A stretch of 64,000 bases of DNA from Shinella sp. UYSO24 (GTDB lineage Bacteria > Pseudomonadota > Alphaproteobacteria > Rhizobiales > Rhizobiaceae), in assembly GCA_902167985.1 (NCBI GenBank), contig CABHNZ010000010.1:1-64000 (forward strand), in the 5' to 3' direction. The notes under the pieces are model-generated. The model saw only the letters and a program-made list of their open reading frames with translations, was not told where the DNA came from and ran no database searches. Below are positions 38,723 through 47,782 of this stretch, in pieces (position 1 is the stretch's first letter; each line of letters opens with the position of its first letter). A program made the translations under genes and the position numbers.

Positions 38723-40155
38723 TCAGAAATGCAACTGGCGTGCCAGATTGCCGAAATCCGGACAAGCTTCTGAAAAAGAAGAGATATTTCCATTTTCAGC
38801 CAGACGCACGTTTCTTTTGCGTCGATACGCATCGACTAAAAAATGTGCATAAATGCCAATTGAAGTGCTGTGGCGCCGGGGCATTCGCTTACACTTCGAA
38901 CTGATCATCATGGCCTCGTGGCAGGCTTCGGACGCAAAGCCCTCCAGATAGGGACCGATTGCCGAAGGGTCGAAGACGTGGCCGTCCATGAACCGGTCGC
39001 TGTCGAGGGCGCCCTCCACGTCAAGCTCCGGCATATCCGCCTTCAGGCCAAGGGCCTCGCGATAGAGATCCGGCCTGTAGGCGCTCGCGGCGGCCTTCAT
39101 GTCCGTTGCGCTCAGCGCTGCCTGCCCCCAGCGGATCATCTGGCTGTAGATCCACAAGGCGTGGCCCGGCTTGGGATAATTGGCAAGGTCGCGATGGAAA
39201 GAAAAATAGTTCTCGATGCGGCGCTCGTTGCCCTTGCTGTCGAGGCTGAAACGGCCGGCCAGCACATGGCGGATAATGCCGACGGGGGCTGCTATGTAAT
39301 GTTGTGCGGCCAGCGCCTCGGCCAGGGCATCGTGGCTTTCTGGCAGGTCGCACCAGCGCGCGGCACCGTCAAGTGCCACGATCAGGCGTGAGACCGTATC
39401 CGCGTGACTTTCGGCCCATTCCGGCCGCATGCCGATGACTTTTTCAGGCGCGGATGGCCAGATATCCTGCTTGGCGGCAACGATTCGGCCGACGCCGCGT
39501 TCGGAGGCGATCATGTTCCAGGCGCGCCAACGCAGAAGCCGTCGATGGCACCGGCCGCAAGGGCATCGGATGTCAATGGCGGAGGCACCACGACGAGCCG
39601 GACATCCTTGTCCGGATCGATGCCGCCTGCTGCAAGCCAGTAGCGGAACTCGTAATTATGCGAGGAAAACGGATAGGTAACGCCGAGCCGTGGCGATGGA
39701 TCGCCGCGCGCTTTCAGGTCGGCGAGTACGGTGGCGAGGGCGCGGGCATTCTCCAGGGCGCCGGCCGTTTCGGAAATCCCGCCGACCTCCTTCATCCGCT
39801 CGAAGAGGCGCGTCGAAAGGGTGATCGCATTGCCGCCCCGTCCCAGCGAAAAGGGCGTGATCGTCGGCGAGGGGTTTGACCCGAGGCCCAGCATGGAGGC
39901 GACCGGCATCGGCGACAGCATGTGTGCGATATCGAACTGGCGGAATGCCAGCCGGTCGCGGACATTGGCCCAGGAGACGTCCTTCACAAGTTCGAGCGCC
40001 AGACCCTCGCGAGCGGCAAAGCCGAATTCGGCCGCGGCGATCAGGACCGAGGCATCGACGAGAGGTATGAAGCCGGCGCGCAGCACCTTGCTCTCTGTCC
40101 CCGCGATGCGTGCCGGGGCTGCTGGCGTGATGTTCGGCCGACTGATTTCCGTCAT
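38723..40155 (-). CDS. nasS: NasS-like nitrate/nitrite sensor (NrtA family), frameshifted
   Basis: An NrtA/NasF-family binding protein without a signal peptide, as expected for cytoplasmic NasS, which holds NasT inactive until nitrate or nitrite binds. Motifs: VLRAGFIPLVDASVLIAAAE, FDIAHMLSPMPVASMLG, GVTYPFSSHNYEFRYWLA and, after the break, WNMIASERGVGRIVA. A missing base near 39527 splits the frame. The last 55 codons look non-coding: AT-rich, unlike the family, and overlapping the sigma-54 promoter. The gene may end near 38889 if another base is missing at about 38900-38930. Confidence 0.85.
38730..38745 (-). promoter_or_regulatory. Sigma-54 (RpoN) promoter of nirC-cynS-nirBD-cysG operon
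   Basis: On the minus strand the sequence is TGGCACGCCAGTTGCA: -24 element TGGCACG, four bases, -12 element TTGCA, a full match to the sigma-54 consensus. Transcription would start near 38718-38720, exactly at the first hairpin. It lies at the 3' end of the nasS frame. Nitrogen-limitation control through NtrC is expected, but no clear NtrC sites were found by eye. Confidence 0.85.
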
Positions 40156-40186
40156 GATATTTCCTCCGGCACGTTCCGGATCCCGA

Positions 40187-40773
40187 TCACAGTAAAAGCC
40201 CGGCCGCAGTGACGACGCTCTGGGCTATTTCGGACATCTTCTTCTTCTCATTCATCGCCGTCTGCCGCAAAAGCGCGAAGGCATCTTCTTCCGACAGGCC
40301 ACGCATCTTCATCAGTATGCCCTTGGCGCGTTCCACCACCTTGCGTTCCTCAAGTGCGGACTTCGCCTCCGCAAGCTCCCGCTGCAGGCGGCTGAAAGCG
40401 TTGAAGCGGCTGACCGCCATATCCAGGATCGACTTGACCCTTTCCTTCTTCAGACCGTCGACGACATAGGCGGAAACACCGGCATCCATGGCCGCCTCGA
40501 TCTGCGCCGTATCCGACCGGTCGACGAACATGGCAATCGGGCGGCGACGGTGCGTGTCAGCTGAAAGAGATGCTCCATCATGTCGCGATTGGGATTTTCG
40601 ATATCGATGACGATCACGTCCGGGCGCAGCGTCTCGATCGTCCGGGCAACGCCGTTGACCTCTTTGATGATGGTGACACGCGCGTGACCGGCCTCGCGCA
40701 ACCCCTCTTCGATGATCGAGGCGCGAATGGCATTTTCATCGATGACGAGAATGGTCAGGTCGGTTGCGGACAT
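40187..40773 (-). CDS. nasT: NasT-like ANTAR antiterminator response regulator, one frameshift
   Basis: About 195 residues from ATG 40773 (MSATDLTILVIDENAIRAS). The N-terminal receiver-like domain has DVIVIDIENPNRDMMEHLF. The C-terminal ANTAR domain has AKSALEERKVVERAKGILMK then MRGLSEEDAFALLRQTAM. A missing C near 40547 splits it; restored it reads TVRRRPIAMFVDRSD, giving 195 codons. Order nasT-nasS with a 31-bp gap, upstream of the leader that carries its putative RNA target. Confidence 0.9.
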
Positions 40774-40854
40774 GGCCGCGATGTTGTCGCAGTGCAACAT
40801 TGTTGGCAAGGGTGGTCGAACAGCATTTCCCCGCGGAAGCGTGAAGAGAGTTTT

Positions 40855-42606
40855 TCAGGGTGCGGTTTCGGCCTGTGTGAATTCCATGGGGGCCGTGCGT
40901 GGTTCAGGACCGGTCTGGTCACGCCAGTATTTCAGACGGGATGTCTTGCCGATGCCGGGGTTGAGGCAGTTGCAGGGGTCGAGGCTGCGGTAGTGATCTG
41001 CAAGGCTCCCGTCGGCGGCATAGAGGTGCCCGACATTGTGTTCGGCCGGGTAGCGCGCCTGTCGCGTGTCGAGCAGCGCCAGCATCTCGGCCTTCGTTGC
41101 GTGCCAGTCAAAACCCTTGCGCAGCAGGTAGTCCTGATGGAAGACATGGCAGAAGAAATGGCCGTAGTAGAGCTTGTGGATGAAGCGCTCGGCAAGTTCG
41201 GCGGGCAGTGTCTCGAACCAGTCCCTGTCATTGCGGGCCAGTGCGATATCAAGCGCGATCACGCCTTCGGTCTTCGATCTATGGACGGAATCGTAGCGTA
41301 TAGCCGCACCGGCGGTCGCGAAGCGATGAAGGAAGGCGGCAGAGCCTTCCTGTCTGTTGCATTCGAACCAGTCGCCGGAGGGATTGGGATAGAGCGTCGA
41401 GAGGAGTGTCCGGAGCGCGTCTGCATCCTCGGCCGAGACCTTGACCATGAGGTGATGTTCGAAACGGTCGCGGAAGGCTTTCAGCCGGACCGGCAGGGGG
41501 GAGGGGATCAACTCACTCACCGCCTGCATGGCCCGATCGACGATACTGGCCGACGTGAAGGGCAGCCGGTCGCAAAACGCCTCGATGCGGCTCTTCAGGG
41601 CAAAAAGCCTCGGCAGCCGCCGGGTGCCGAGTTTCTGCACGAGGAGATAGGTATCCTTGCCATAGCGCGCCGAGATGTCGAAAGCCTCGCGGTGGATATA
41701 TTCGGCGGCGATCGGCAGCGACGCCTGGTCGGCGAGCATCGATCTGCGGATCGCGGTCAGGTCCGCAGGATCGTTGGTGCCGATATAGAAGACCCTGGTG
41801 TCCTTTTCCGCGGCAAACGTATCCAGCCTGACGGCGAAGACAATCAGCCTGCCGGCAGAGCCTGCGGCATCATGGAGGCAGCGCGGGTCGGCATTGTATC
41901 GCGCCGGGGTCGCGGCATCGACATCGCGGATGTGACGCGGGTAATCCGGGTCGGAGGCCACCTTGTCGCCCCCATCATCGATATCGGAGGCGCCGTAGTC
42001 CCGCCGTTCAAGCCTTGAGAGGATGGTGTCGGGATCCTCGCCAAGTCCGATGCCGAGCTTGTTGACGAGTTCGAGCCTGCCATCAGCACCAACCCTGCCA
42101 TAGAGCGCAAGCTCGGTATAGGCAGGACCGCGACGGATCAGCGAACCACCCGAATTGTTGCAGATGCCGCCGATGACGGAGGCGCCGAGGCAGGACGAGC
42201 CGATTACCGAATGGGGCTCGCGCCCAAGCGGCAGAAGGGCTGTTTCTAGTTCGTCGAGCGTCGTGCCGGGGAAGGCGAGGACCTGTCGGCCGTCTGCCAG
42301 AAGATGTAAGGACTTGATGCGCATCGTGTTGATGACGACGACAGGCCGGTCGTAATCGTCGCCGAACGGCGTCGAGCCGCCGGTTAGCCCGGTATTCGCA
42401 GCCTGGGTGATGATGATGGCATCGGCGGCAACGCAGCGCTGGGCGACACGCCACATTTCCGTCAGCGTTCCAGGCAGCGCCACCGCCACGGCTGCACCCT
42501 GGCCGTAGCGGTAGCCGCGGGTGAACCGGCGCATCTGCGAAGCCCCTGACAGGAGATGGCGCGATCCAAGGATGGATCGCAGGTCGTCAAGCAGTTGTCT
42601 GGTCAT
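40855..42606 (-). CDS. dld: Quinone-dependent D-lactate dehydrogenase (Dld)
   Basis: 583 residues, close in length to E. coli Dld (571). FAD-binding motifs match it almost residue for residue: QAANTGLTGGSTPFGDDYDR, PLGREPHSVIGSSCLGASVI and GGICNNSGGSLIRRGPAYTE. The C-terminus has AEHNVGHLYAADGSLADHYR and LDPCNCLNPGIGKTSR. A peripheral membrane enzyme that oxidises D-lactate to pyruvate. Intact. It lies 81 bp upstream of nasT, which may be read through from it. The glyoxalase gene at 46.2 kb could feed it with D-lactate. Confidence 0.93.
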   Translation of the reverse strand: MTRQLLDDLRSILGSRHLLSGASQMRRFTRGYRYGQGAAVAVALPGTLTEMWRVAQRCVAADAIIITQAANTGLTGGSTPFGDDYDRPVVVINTMRIKSLHLLADGRQVLAFPGTTLDELETALLPLGREPHSVIGSSCLGASVIGGICNNSGGSLIRRGPAYTELALYGRVGADGRLELVNKLGIGLGEDPDTILSRLERRDYGASDIDDGGDKVASDPDYPRHIRDVDAATPARYNADPRCLHDAAGSAGRLIVFAVRLDTFAAEKDTRVFYIGTNDPADLTAIRRSMLADQASLPIAAEYIHREAFDISARYGKDTYLLVQKLGTRRLPRLFALKSRIEAFCDRLPFTSASIVDRAMQAVSELIPSPLPVRLKAFRDRFEHHLMVKVSAEDADALRTLLSTLYPNPSGDWFECNRQEGSAAFLHRFATAGAAIRYDSVHRSKTEGVIALDIALARNDRDWFETLPAELAERFIHKLYYGHFFCHVFHQDYLLRKGFDWHATKAEMLALLDTRQARYPAEHNVGHLYAADGSLADHYRSLDPCNCLNPGIGKTSRLKYWRDQTGPEPRTAPMEFTQAETAP

Positions 42607-42765
42607 TCATTTGCTTTCCGGCAAGGCAGAGAAAGAAGCAGCGGCAGAGCGACATGTCGGGCGCTGCCAGCATATCCGCCCATCCGTCCGGAGGGAAACG
42701 GATATCGCGGGCTGATCGCCCTTGCCCTGCCGCCGTCCATGTCCTCCAAACTGGGCCGGTTAAGG

Positions 42766-43557
42766 TCAGGAGAACTGGATGCCGCCGTCGATCATCACGG
42801 ACTGTCCGGTCATGTAGTCGGAATCGTGCGAGGCCAGATAGGAGACGAACTGGGCGACGTCTTCCGGAACGGAGACACGGCCGAGATGGATGGACTCGGA
42901 ATATTTCCGGATCGCCTCGCCCTTTTTCATGCCCTCATTCTTCGCCAGATGTTCGTCTATCAGCTCCCACATCGCTGTTCCGACGATGCCGGGGCAATAG
43001 GCATTGACGGTGATGCCATGTCTCGCCCATTCCATCGCGGCACCTTGAGTGAGCCCGCGGACCGCCCATTTCGACGCAGAATAGGGTGAAAGGAGCGCGA
43101 AGGGCCGGTAGGCGACGATGGAGGCCGCGCCGATGATCTTGCCGCCATTGCCCTGCTTGATCATCTGCCTGGCCGCCAGCTGGTAGGACAGGAAGACGCC
43201 GCGCAGGTTGATGGACATCATCCTGTCCCACTCTTCGACGCTGATATCGATGAGCGGCTTGACCTGCGCAATCCCGGCATTGGCCACCATGACATCGAGG
43301 CGGCCAAGCGCGCCGACCGTTTCGTCGATGATCTTCTGCACATCGGCTTCTTTCGAGACGTCACCGGTCACGGCGAAGCTTTTGCGACCGCTCTCCTCGA
43401 TCTGCGCCTTCACCGCTTCAAGCTCGCCGCGATTGGCTTCGATATCGTTGACCGATACATTCAGGCCATCCTCGGCAAGCCGCAGGGCGATGGCGCGGCC
43501 GATGCCGCGTGCGGCACCCGTGACGATGACATTGCGCACGTCTGCATTACCCGTCAT
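42766..43557 (-). CDS. Short-chain dehydrogenase (acetoin/butanediol reductase-like)
   Basis: A 263-residue classical SDR. NAD-binding VIVTGAARGIGRAIALRL, structural VANAG (MVANAGIAQVKPL) and catalytic Ser-Tyr-Lys in GAASIVAYRPFALLSPYSASK are complete. The C-terminus SDYMTGQSVMIDGGIQFS is typical. Overall it resembles acetoin reductases and sorbitol/galactitol dehydrogenases; the substrate is not certain. It follows the ribbon-helix-helix gene in the same direction. Confidence 0.85.
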   Translation of the reverse strand: MTGNADVRNVIVTGAARGIGRAIALRLAEDGLNVSVNDIEANRGELEAVKAQIEESGRKSFAVTGDVSKEADVQKIIDETVGALGRLDVMVANAGIAQVKPLIDISVEEWDRMMSINLRGVFLSYQLAARQMIKQGNGGKIIGAASIVAYRPFALLSPYSASKWAVRGLTQGAAMEWARHGITVNAYCPGIVGTAMWELIDEHLAKNEGMKKGEAIRKYSESIHLGRVSVPEDVAQFVSYLASHDSDYMTGQSVMIDGGIQFS

Positions 43558-43637
43558 GAGTTTCTCCTCTCGGGTTTATGGATCTGTTGGTGTCAGGGAT
43601 GTCGCAGGCTGCCGGCACGGGAGCTGCCGGGGGGGCG

Positions 43638-44015
43638 TCAGTTCGCCTTGAGGCTGCGCAGCGGCTGCCTCTGGGAGCGGCTCTGATAGGATTGCGCTTC
43701 CATGCTGAGGATCTGGTCCGTGGTAAGCCCGCTTGCGGGCGAAAGCAGACCCTGTAACTGGAGATCGACGAAACGCAGGCAGCAGACCCGCAGGAAGGAC
43801 GTGAAATTGCCCAGGTCGTGCCCCTCGTCGATCGACTCGTTGTAGAGCTGATGCAGGAGTTGCGGGACGTTGAGATCGTCGCGCGCCGCAATTTCCTCCA
43901 GAACCGTCCAGAACATCTTTTCCAGCCGCACACTCGTGACCATGCCGTCCATGCGGATGGATCGCGTCTGGCTTTCCCAAAGCTCGGAATTGGCGCCGAT
44001 AAACAGTCTGCACAT
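43638..44015 (-). CDS. Ribbon-helix-helix domain protein
   Basis: 125 residues. Segment MVTSVRLEKMFWTVLEEIAA followed by RDDLNVPQLLHQLYNESID matches the RHH_4 family of small DNA-binding proteins common in alphaproteobacteria. It sits between the GMC oxidoreductase and the SDR, suggesting a local regulator of this oxidation operon. Its DNA target is unknown. Confidence 0.75.
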   Translation of the reverse strand: MCRLFIGANSELWESQTRSIRMDGMVTSVRLEKMFWTVLEEIAARDDLNVPQLLHQLYNESIDEGHDLGNFTSFLRVCCLRFVDLQLQGLLSPASGLTTDQILSMEAQSYQSRSQRQPLRSLKAN

Positions 44016-44086
44016 GATGATATCCTCCCATGGCCAAAGCTGCCGCCATTGAGCGGCGGCCCGGCCGCATTGATTTTCGCCCTTGC

Positions 44087-45655
44087 TCAGAGTTCACCGC
44101 GCCGCAACTGGGCGGCAATGTGTTCCGCCTGCCGGATCGCCAGCGCGACGATGGTGAGCGTCGGATTGGCGGCCGCACCGGTGGTCATCACCGAGCCATC
44201 GGATACGAAGAGGTTGGGCACGTCATGCGCCCGGCCCCAGCGATCCACCACACCGTCCTCGGGCCGTTCGCTCATGCGGCAGGTGCCGAGATTGTGCGTC
44301 GAGGGATAGGGTGGCGTCCGGTGGCTGCCGTTTGCACCGACCGCCTGATAGAGCTTTTCGGCGTGCTCATAGGCATAGGTTCGCATGGCGACGTCATTGG
44401 GGTGATCGTCGAAATGGACGTTCGGCGCCGGCAGACCCCACTGGTCGCGTGCCGTGTCTGACAGGGTCACGCGGTTGGTCGCCTGCGGCATGTCTTCGCC
44501 GACGATCCACATGCCTGCCGTGCGTGCATAGGCCTCCATCAGGTCGGCAAAGTCGGGACCCCAGGCGCCTGGTTCGGCGAAGGCTGCGAGAAAGGCTGGT
44601 CCAAGCGCAATCGTCTCCATGTAATAGCCGCCAACGAAGCCGCGCGCGGCATCATGATCGGCTTCATCGGCGATGATGCCGGCCATGGTCTCGCCGCGAT
44701 GCATGTTCACCGGCTTGTCGAACCGCGCGTAGACCGATCCGGTCATGTGGCGCATGTAGTTTCGACCGACCTGATCGGAACTGTTGGCAAGCCCGTTGGG
44801 AAACTGGCCGCTTTCGCTCAGCAGCAGAAGGCGCGGGGTTTCGATGGAATTCCCGGCGACACAGACGACCCTGGCTGCCTGGCGGTGCAGATTGCCGTCC
44901 TTGTCGACATAGAGGACCGCATCGATCCGGCCAGAGGCGTCATGGGTAATCCGGACCACATGGCTTTCTGGTCGCAGATCGAGAAGGCCGGTTTCAAGGG
45001 CACGCGGAATTTCGCGGACCAGCGTGCTCCATTTCGACTTGTTCTTGTCTCCCTGGAAATTGAAGCCGTCCTGAATGGAGGCGGGGCGGCCGTCATAAGG
45101 CTCGGCATTGGTCGCGTAAGGCCCGGTGGCATACATCTTGTAGCCGACGCGCTCTGCGCCGTTGGCAAAGACCTTGTAGTTGTTGTTGGCCGGAAGCGCC
45201 TTGCGTCCGTGGCGATGGGTGGAGCCCATGGCCATCTCGGCCTGGTCATAGTAGGGCGCCATCTCGGCCAGCGTGATCGGCCAGTCGAGGAGCGTGGCAC
45301 CGGCGACCTTGCCATAGGTGGACAGCGCCTTGAACTCGTATGCCTTGAAGCGCGGCGTCGCACCGGACCAATGGGTCGTCGTGCCACCGACCGCCTTGAC
45401 GATCCAGGCCGGCAGATCCGGGAAATCCTTCGAGATGCGCCAGGAGCCGCTGGTCGTGCGCGCATCGAGCCAGGCCATCTGGCGGAAGGCCTCCCATTCG
45501 TTGTTGTGATAATCCTCGTTTTTCAGGTAAGGGCCGGCCTCGAGCACAACACAGGGAATGCCTGCCTTGGTCAGCTCGTGGGCAAGGGTACCACCACCGG
45601 CGCCTGAACCGATGATGACGACGGCGCTGTTATCCTTGGGGTCGATCGACATCAT
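44087..45655 (-). CDS. GMC-type FAD oxidoreductase, large subunit
   Basis: 522 residues. The N-terminal FAD motif is VVIIGSGAGGGTLAHELTKA. GMC features include VGGTTTHWSGATPRFKAYEF, VVCVAGNSIETPRLLLLSES and the C-terminal PTLTIVALAIRQAEHIA. The active-site His is expected in PSTHNLGTCRMSE. The family includes gluconate-2-, sorbitol- and sugar-dehydrogenases that pass electrons to the respiratory chain. Its start overlaps the stop of the small-subunit gene. No cytochrome c subunit follows. Confidence 0.9.
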   Translation of the reverse strand: MMSIDPKDNSAVVIIGSGAGGGTLAHELTKAGIPCVVLEAGPYLKNEDYHNNEWEAFRQMAWLDARTTSGSWRISKDFPDLPAWIVKAVGGTTTHWSGATPRFKAYEFKALSTYGKVAGATLLDWPITLAEMAPYYDQAEMAMGSTHRHGRKALPANNNYKVFANGAERVGYKMYATGPYATNAEPYDGRPASIQDGFNFQGDKNKSKWSTLVREIPRALETGLLDLRPESHVVRITHDASGRIDAVLYVDKDGNLHRQAARVVCVAGNSIETPRLLLLSESGQFPNGLANSSDQVGRNYMRHMTGSVYARFDKPVNMHRGETMAGIIADEADHDAARGFVGGYYMETIALGPAFLAAFAEPGAWGPDFADLMEAYARTAGMWIVGEDMPQATNRVTLSDTARDQWGLPAPNVHFDDHPNDVAMRTYAYEHAEKLYQAVGANGSHRTPPYPSTHNLGTCRMSERPEDGVVDRWGRAHDVPNLFVSDGSVMTTGAAANPTLTIVALAIRQAEHIAAQLRRGEL

Positions 45656-46164
45656 GCCTCACCTCCACGATATTCCTCGATGCGGGGTTCTGGCAGCCAG
45701 TCGAGATCGTTGAAGCCGCGATTGATATAGCCACCCTTGTCGAAGCTCGGGCCTTCATAGCCAAGCGCCGCCCACACTTCCGGATCGTCATAGAGCGTGA
45801 CGACCGCGGTGCTGCGCGCCAGCTTGAAGAAGGCGGTGGTCTCTATCGACTTGAGATGGCTGTGGGCTGCCGCATCATCCATCTCGGCAAAGCCTGCGCT
45901 TGCAAGATCATGAAGGGCGCTGGCGAAGGCGACGGTGATGGCCGGGGATGTCTCCGCGGCCTTGCAGATGGCCATCGCGGTGCGTTCATAGGGGCCGTCA
46001 CCGAATGTCGCGTGCGGGTACATCACACGCACCATGCGGGCGAGCAGCGAACAACTTGCAGGATCCTTCGCGGGGGTGAGGGTAAAGCCGCTCCTGGCCG
46101 CTGCCCTTGCAACAGCCGTCGGCGAAGCGATGCTCGGTGATACGAGCCCTTTCATCATATTCAT
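45652..46164 (-). CDS. Gluconate 2-dehydrogenase subunit 3-like protein
   Basis: 170 residues. The C-terminal part, TVVTLYDDPEVWAALGYEGP then NRGFNDLDWLPEPRIEEYR, matches the small subunit that accompanies GMC dehydrogenases. These subunits usually carry a twin-arginine signal for co-export. None is visible at this N-terminus, so the complex may be cytoplasmic or rely on another start. It overlaps the large-subunit gene by 4 bp. Confidence 0.82.
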   Translation of the reverse strand: MNMMKGLVSPSIASPTAVARAAARSGFTLTPAKDPASCSLLARMVRVMYPHATFGDGPYERTAMAICKAAETSPAITVAFASALHDLASAGFAEMDDAAAHSHLKSIETTAFFKLARSTAVVTLYDDPEVWAALGYEGPSFDKGGYINRGFNDLDWLPEPRIEEYRGGEA

Positions 46165-46212
46165 TGGTTTCTCCTCCCATTGAATCTGTCTGTCTATGTG
46201 TCTTTGCGGTTG

Positions 46213-46607
46213 TTAGGTGAAGCGCCCTCCCTTCTGGATGACTTCGATCTGGTAGCCATCGGGGTCCTGAACGAAGAAGAAGCGGGTGAGCGTCTTTCCT
46301 TCGTGCTGGAAATCGACAAGCTTTCTCGGGCCCCAGCCCTCGGCCTCGAAGCGTTTGTGCTCGGCATACACATCATCGACGACAAAAGCCCAATGCCCGA
46401 AGCCGTCGCCGGGTTCATAGGGGCGATCGCGATCCTTGTTGATCGTCAGTTCGAGCTCGAAGGTGTTTCGGGATTGGACAGGTAGACCAGCGTGAAGGTT
46501 TCGAAATCAAGCCGGTCCGCAACCCGAAGGTCGAAGGCCCTTTCGTAGAAGGCTATGGACCGGCTCTCGTCGGAGACCCGGATCATGCTATGCACGAATT
46601 TTGCCAA
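46213..46607 (-). CDS. gloA: Glyoxalase I (lactoylglutathione lyase), one frameshift
   Basis: About 131 residues. TTG 46607 is the likely start because GGGAGG lies 6 nt upstream, giving an AKFVHSMIRVSD opening; an ATG at 46622 overlaps that ribosome site. A missing base near 46470 splits it. Restored it reads YLSNPETPFELELTINKD, then GDGFGHWAFVVDDVYAEHKR and RFFFVQDPDGYQIEVIQKGG, with metal ligands His and Glu. It converts the methylglyoxal-glutathione adduct to lactoylglutathione. First gene of the minus-strand oxidation operon. Confidence 0.86.
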
Positions 46608-46852
46608 AATGTTTCCTCCCATCGGCAATCGATAGGAAGAACCTATGCCACCGGGCCGGCAAGCGGGTATTATCTTCCTACTACAAGTCCGAATATTCGT
46701 CAGCGGCGACGAACGGGAATAAGCAGACACGACTTTTTGATGCCAGAGACGTTGGCCGCTGATAACACTGGGCCGAACATCGGCAGGGAGATACCCGGAC
46801 CAGCCCAAGCCTGGGGCGGGCTCTTGTTCGTCATGGCGGCTACGGGTGGGTG

Positions 46853-47542
46853 CTAATCGGATGCCGCCATGTAGCGGCTCAGAATTTCGCCGATATCCGG
46901 GCCTTCGTCGCTGTCGTCGGCCTTGGCGCGGTCTTCTACCGCATGGAGGTGGTGGTCCATGATATGGACGGCCTCAGCCAGATCCTGCCGCTTCAGTGCC
47001 TCGATCAGCTGGATATGCTCGTCTATGCCGCATTCTGCCGAATGCGGACGGCCGAAGCGGGCAAGGATCAAGGACGAGCGGGAAACGACCTGGCTGATGA
47101 AGTCGATCAGCAGCTTGGATCCGGTCAGCTCGGCGAGAAGAATGTGAAACTCGCCGGCGAGGCGGATCGAGCGCGGCGATGAGGCCTTGAGCGCCCGTTC
47201 CTCCTCGCGCACATGGCTTATCAGCGCGTCGATACCATCGCGCGGAATGCGCTTGCACAGCCGCTCGATCACCTCGCGTTCGAGGCAGCGGCGCAGCGCA
47301 AACACTTCCACCGCCTCTTCCAGCGTGGGCATGGCAACGGCTGCACCACGGTTCGGCTTGATCTCCACCAGGCCGTCGGAGGCCAGTCGCAGCAGGGCAT
47401 TGCGTGCACTCGTGCGGCTCACCCCAAACGTATCGCCGATCGAATCCTCCGGCAGTTTCGTGCCGGGCTTCAGCGCCTGTTCGAGAATGGCCCGGCGCAG
47501 CGAGCCATAGATCGCATCACTTCTGCTGAGGTTGGTGGACAT
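46853..47542 (-). CDS. GntR-family (FCD) transcriptional regulator
   Basis: 229 residues. The winged HTH at about 8-75 has SDAIYGSLRRAILEQALKPG then FGVSRTSARNALLRLASDGL. The FCD effector domain at about 85-215 has metal-binding Asp/His positions (EFHILLAELTGSK, ECGIDEHIQLIEAL, IMDHHLHAVED). It is divergent from the second peptide-type importer. Three ATTGCAT-type half-sites in the 240-bp intergenic region are likely operators. Confidence 0.9.
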   Translation of the reverse strand: MSTNLSRSDAIYGSLRRAILEQALKPGTKLPEDSIGDTFGVSRTSARNALLRLASDGLVEIKPNRGAAVAMPTLEEAVEVFALRRCLEREVIERLCKRIPRDGIDALISHVREEERALKASSPRSIRLAGEFHILLAELTGSKLLIDFISQVVSRSSLILARFGRPHSAECGIDEHIQLIEALKRQDLAEAVHIMDHHLHAVEDRAKADDSDEGPDIGEILSRYMAASD

Positions 47543-47591
47543 TGCGTGCGTTCTTTCGCCTGAATGCAGTCGGGCATCCTATCGCACAAAT

Positions 47592-47627
47592 ATTGCATTA
47601 AATCCAGACGGCAAGATTGAATGCAAT
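47592..47627 (+). promoter_or_regulatory. Inverted half-sites, GntR operator candidate
   Basis: ATTGCATT (47592-47599) and AATGCAAT (47620-47627) form a perfect inverted repeat of 8-bp half-sites 20 bp apart, 50-85 bp upstream of the gntR start. The core matches the palindrome at 47755, suggesting one protein binds all of them. Confidence 0.6.
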
Positions 47628-47754
47628 TTCGCCTTGAGTTTGTATTCGTGTTGAATTAGCCTCGAGCGAAATCCGCAGAGAACAACGCGAAAAGCGGCCT
47701 GATGGGCCGGGTTTCAACGACATGCACTGGTCTCACGCTCCGAGGAGGGCTGAC

Positions 47755-47766
47755 ATTGCATGCAAT
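47755..47766 (+). promoter_or_regulatory. Perfect 12-bp palindrome ATTGCATGCAAT before importer operon
   Basis: ATTGCATGCAAT lies 16 bp upstream of the binding-protein start, overlapping its ribosome-binding region or downstream promoter. It contains both orientations of the half-site seen near the gntR start. Bound GntR protein here would block the operon. Confidence 0.6.
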
Positions 47767-47782
47767 CCGAGGGGAATTTCCA

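Noticed and set aside
40570..42018. 482-codon open frame on the plus strand and a 476-codon minus frame at 30431-31861
   Set aside because: Shadows of dld and of the TonB receptor, both of which match their families over full length.
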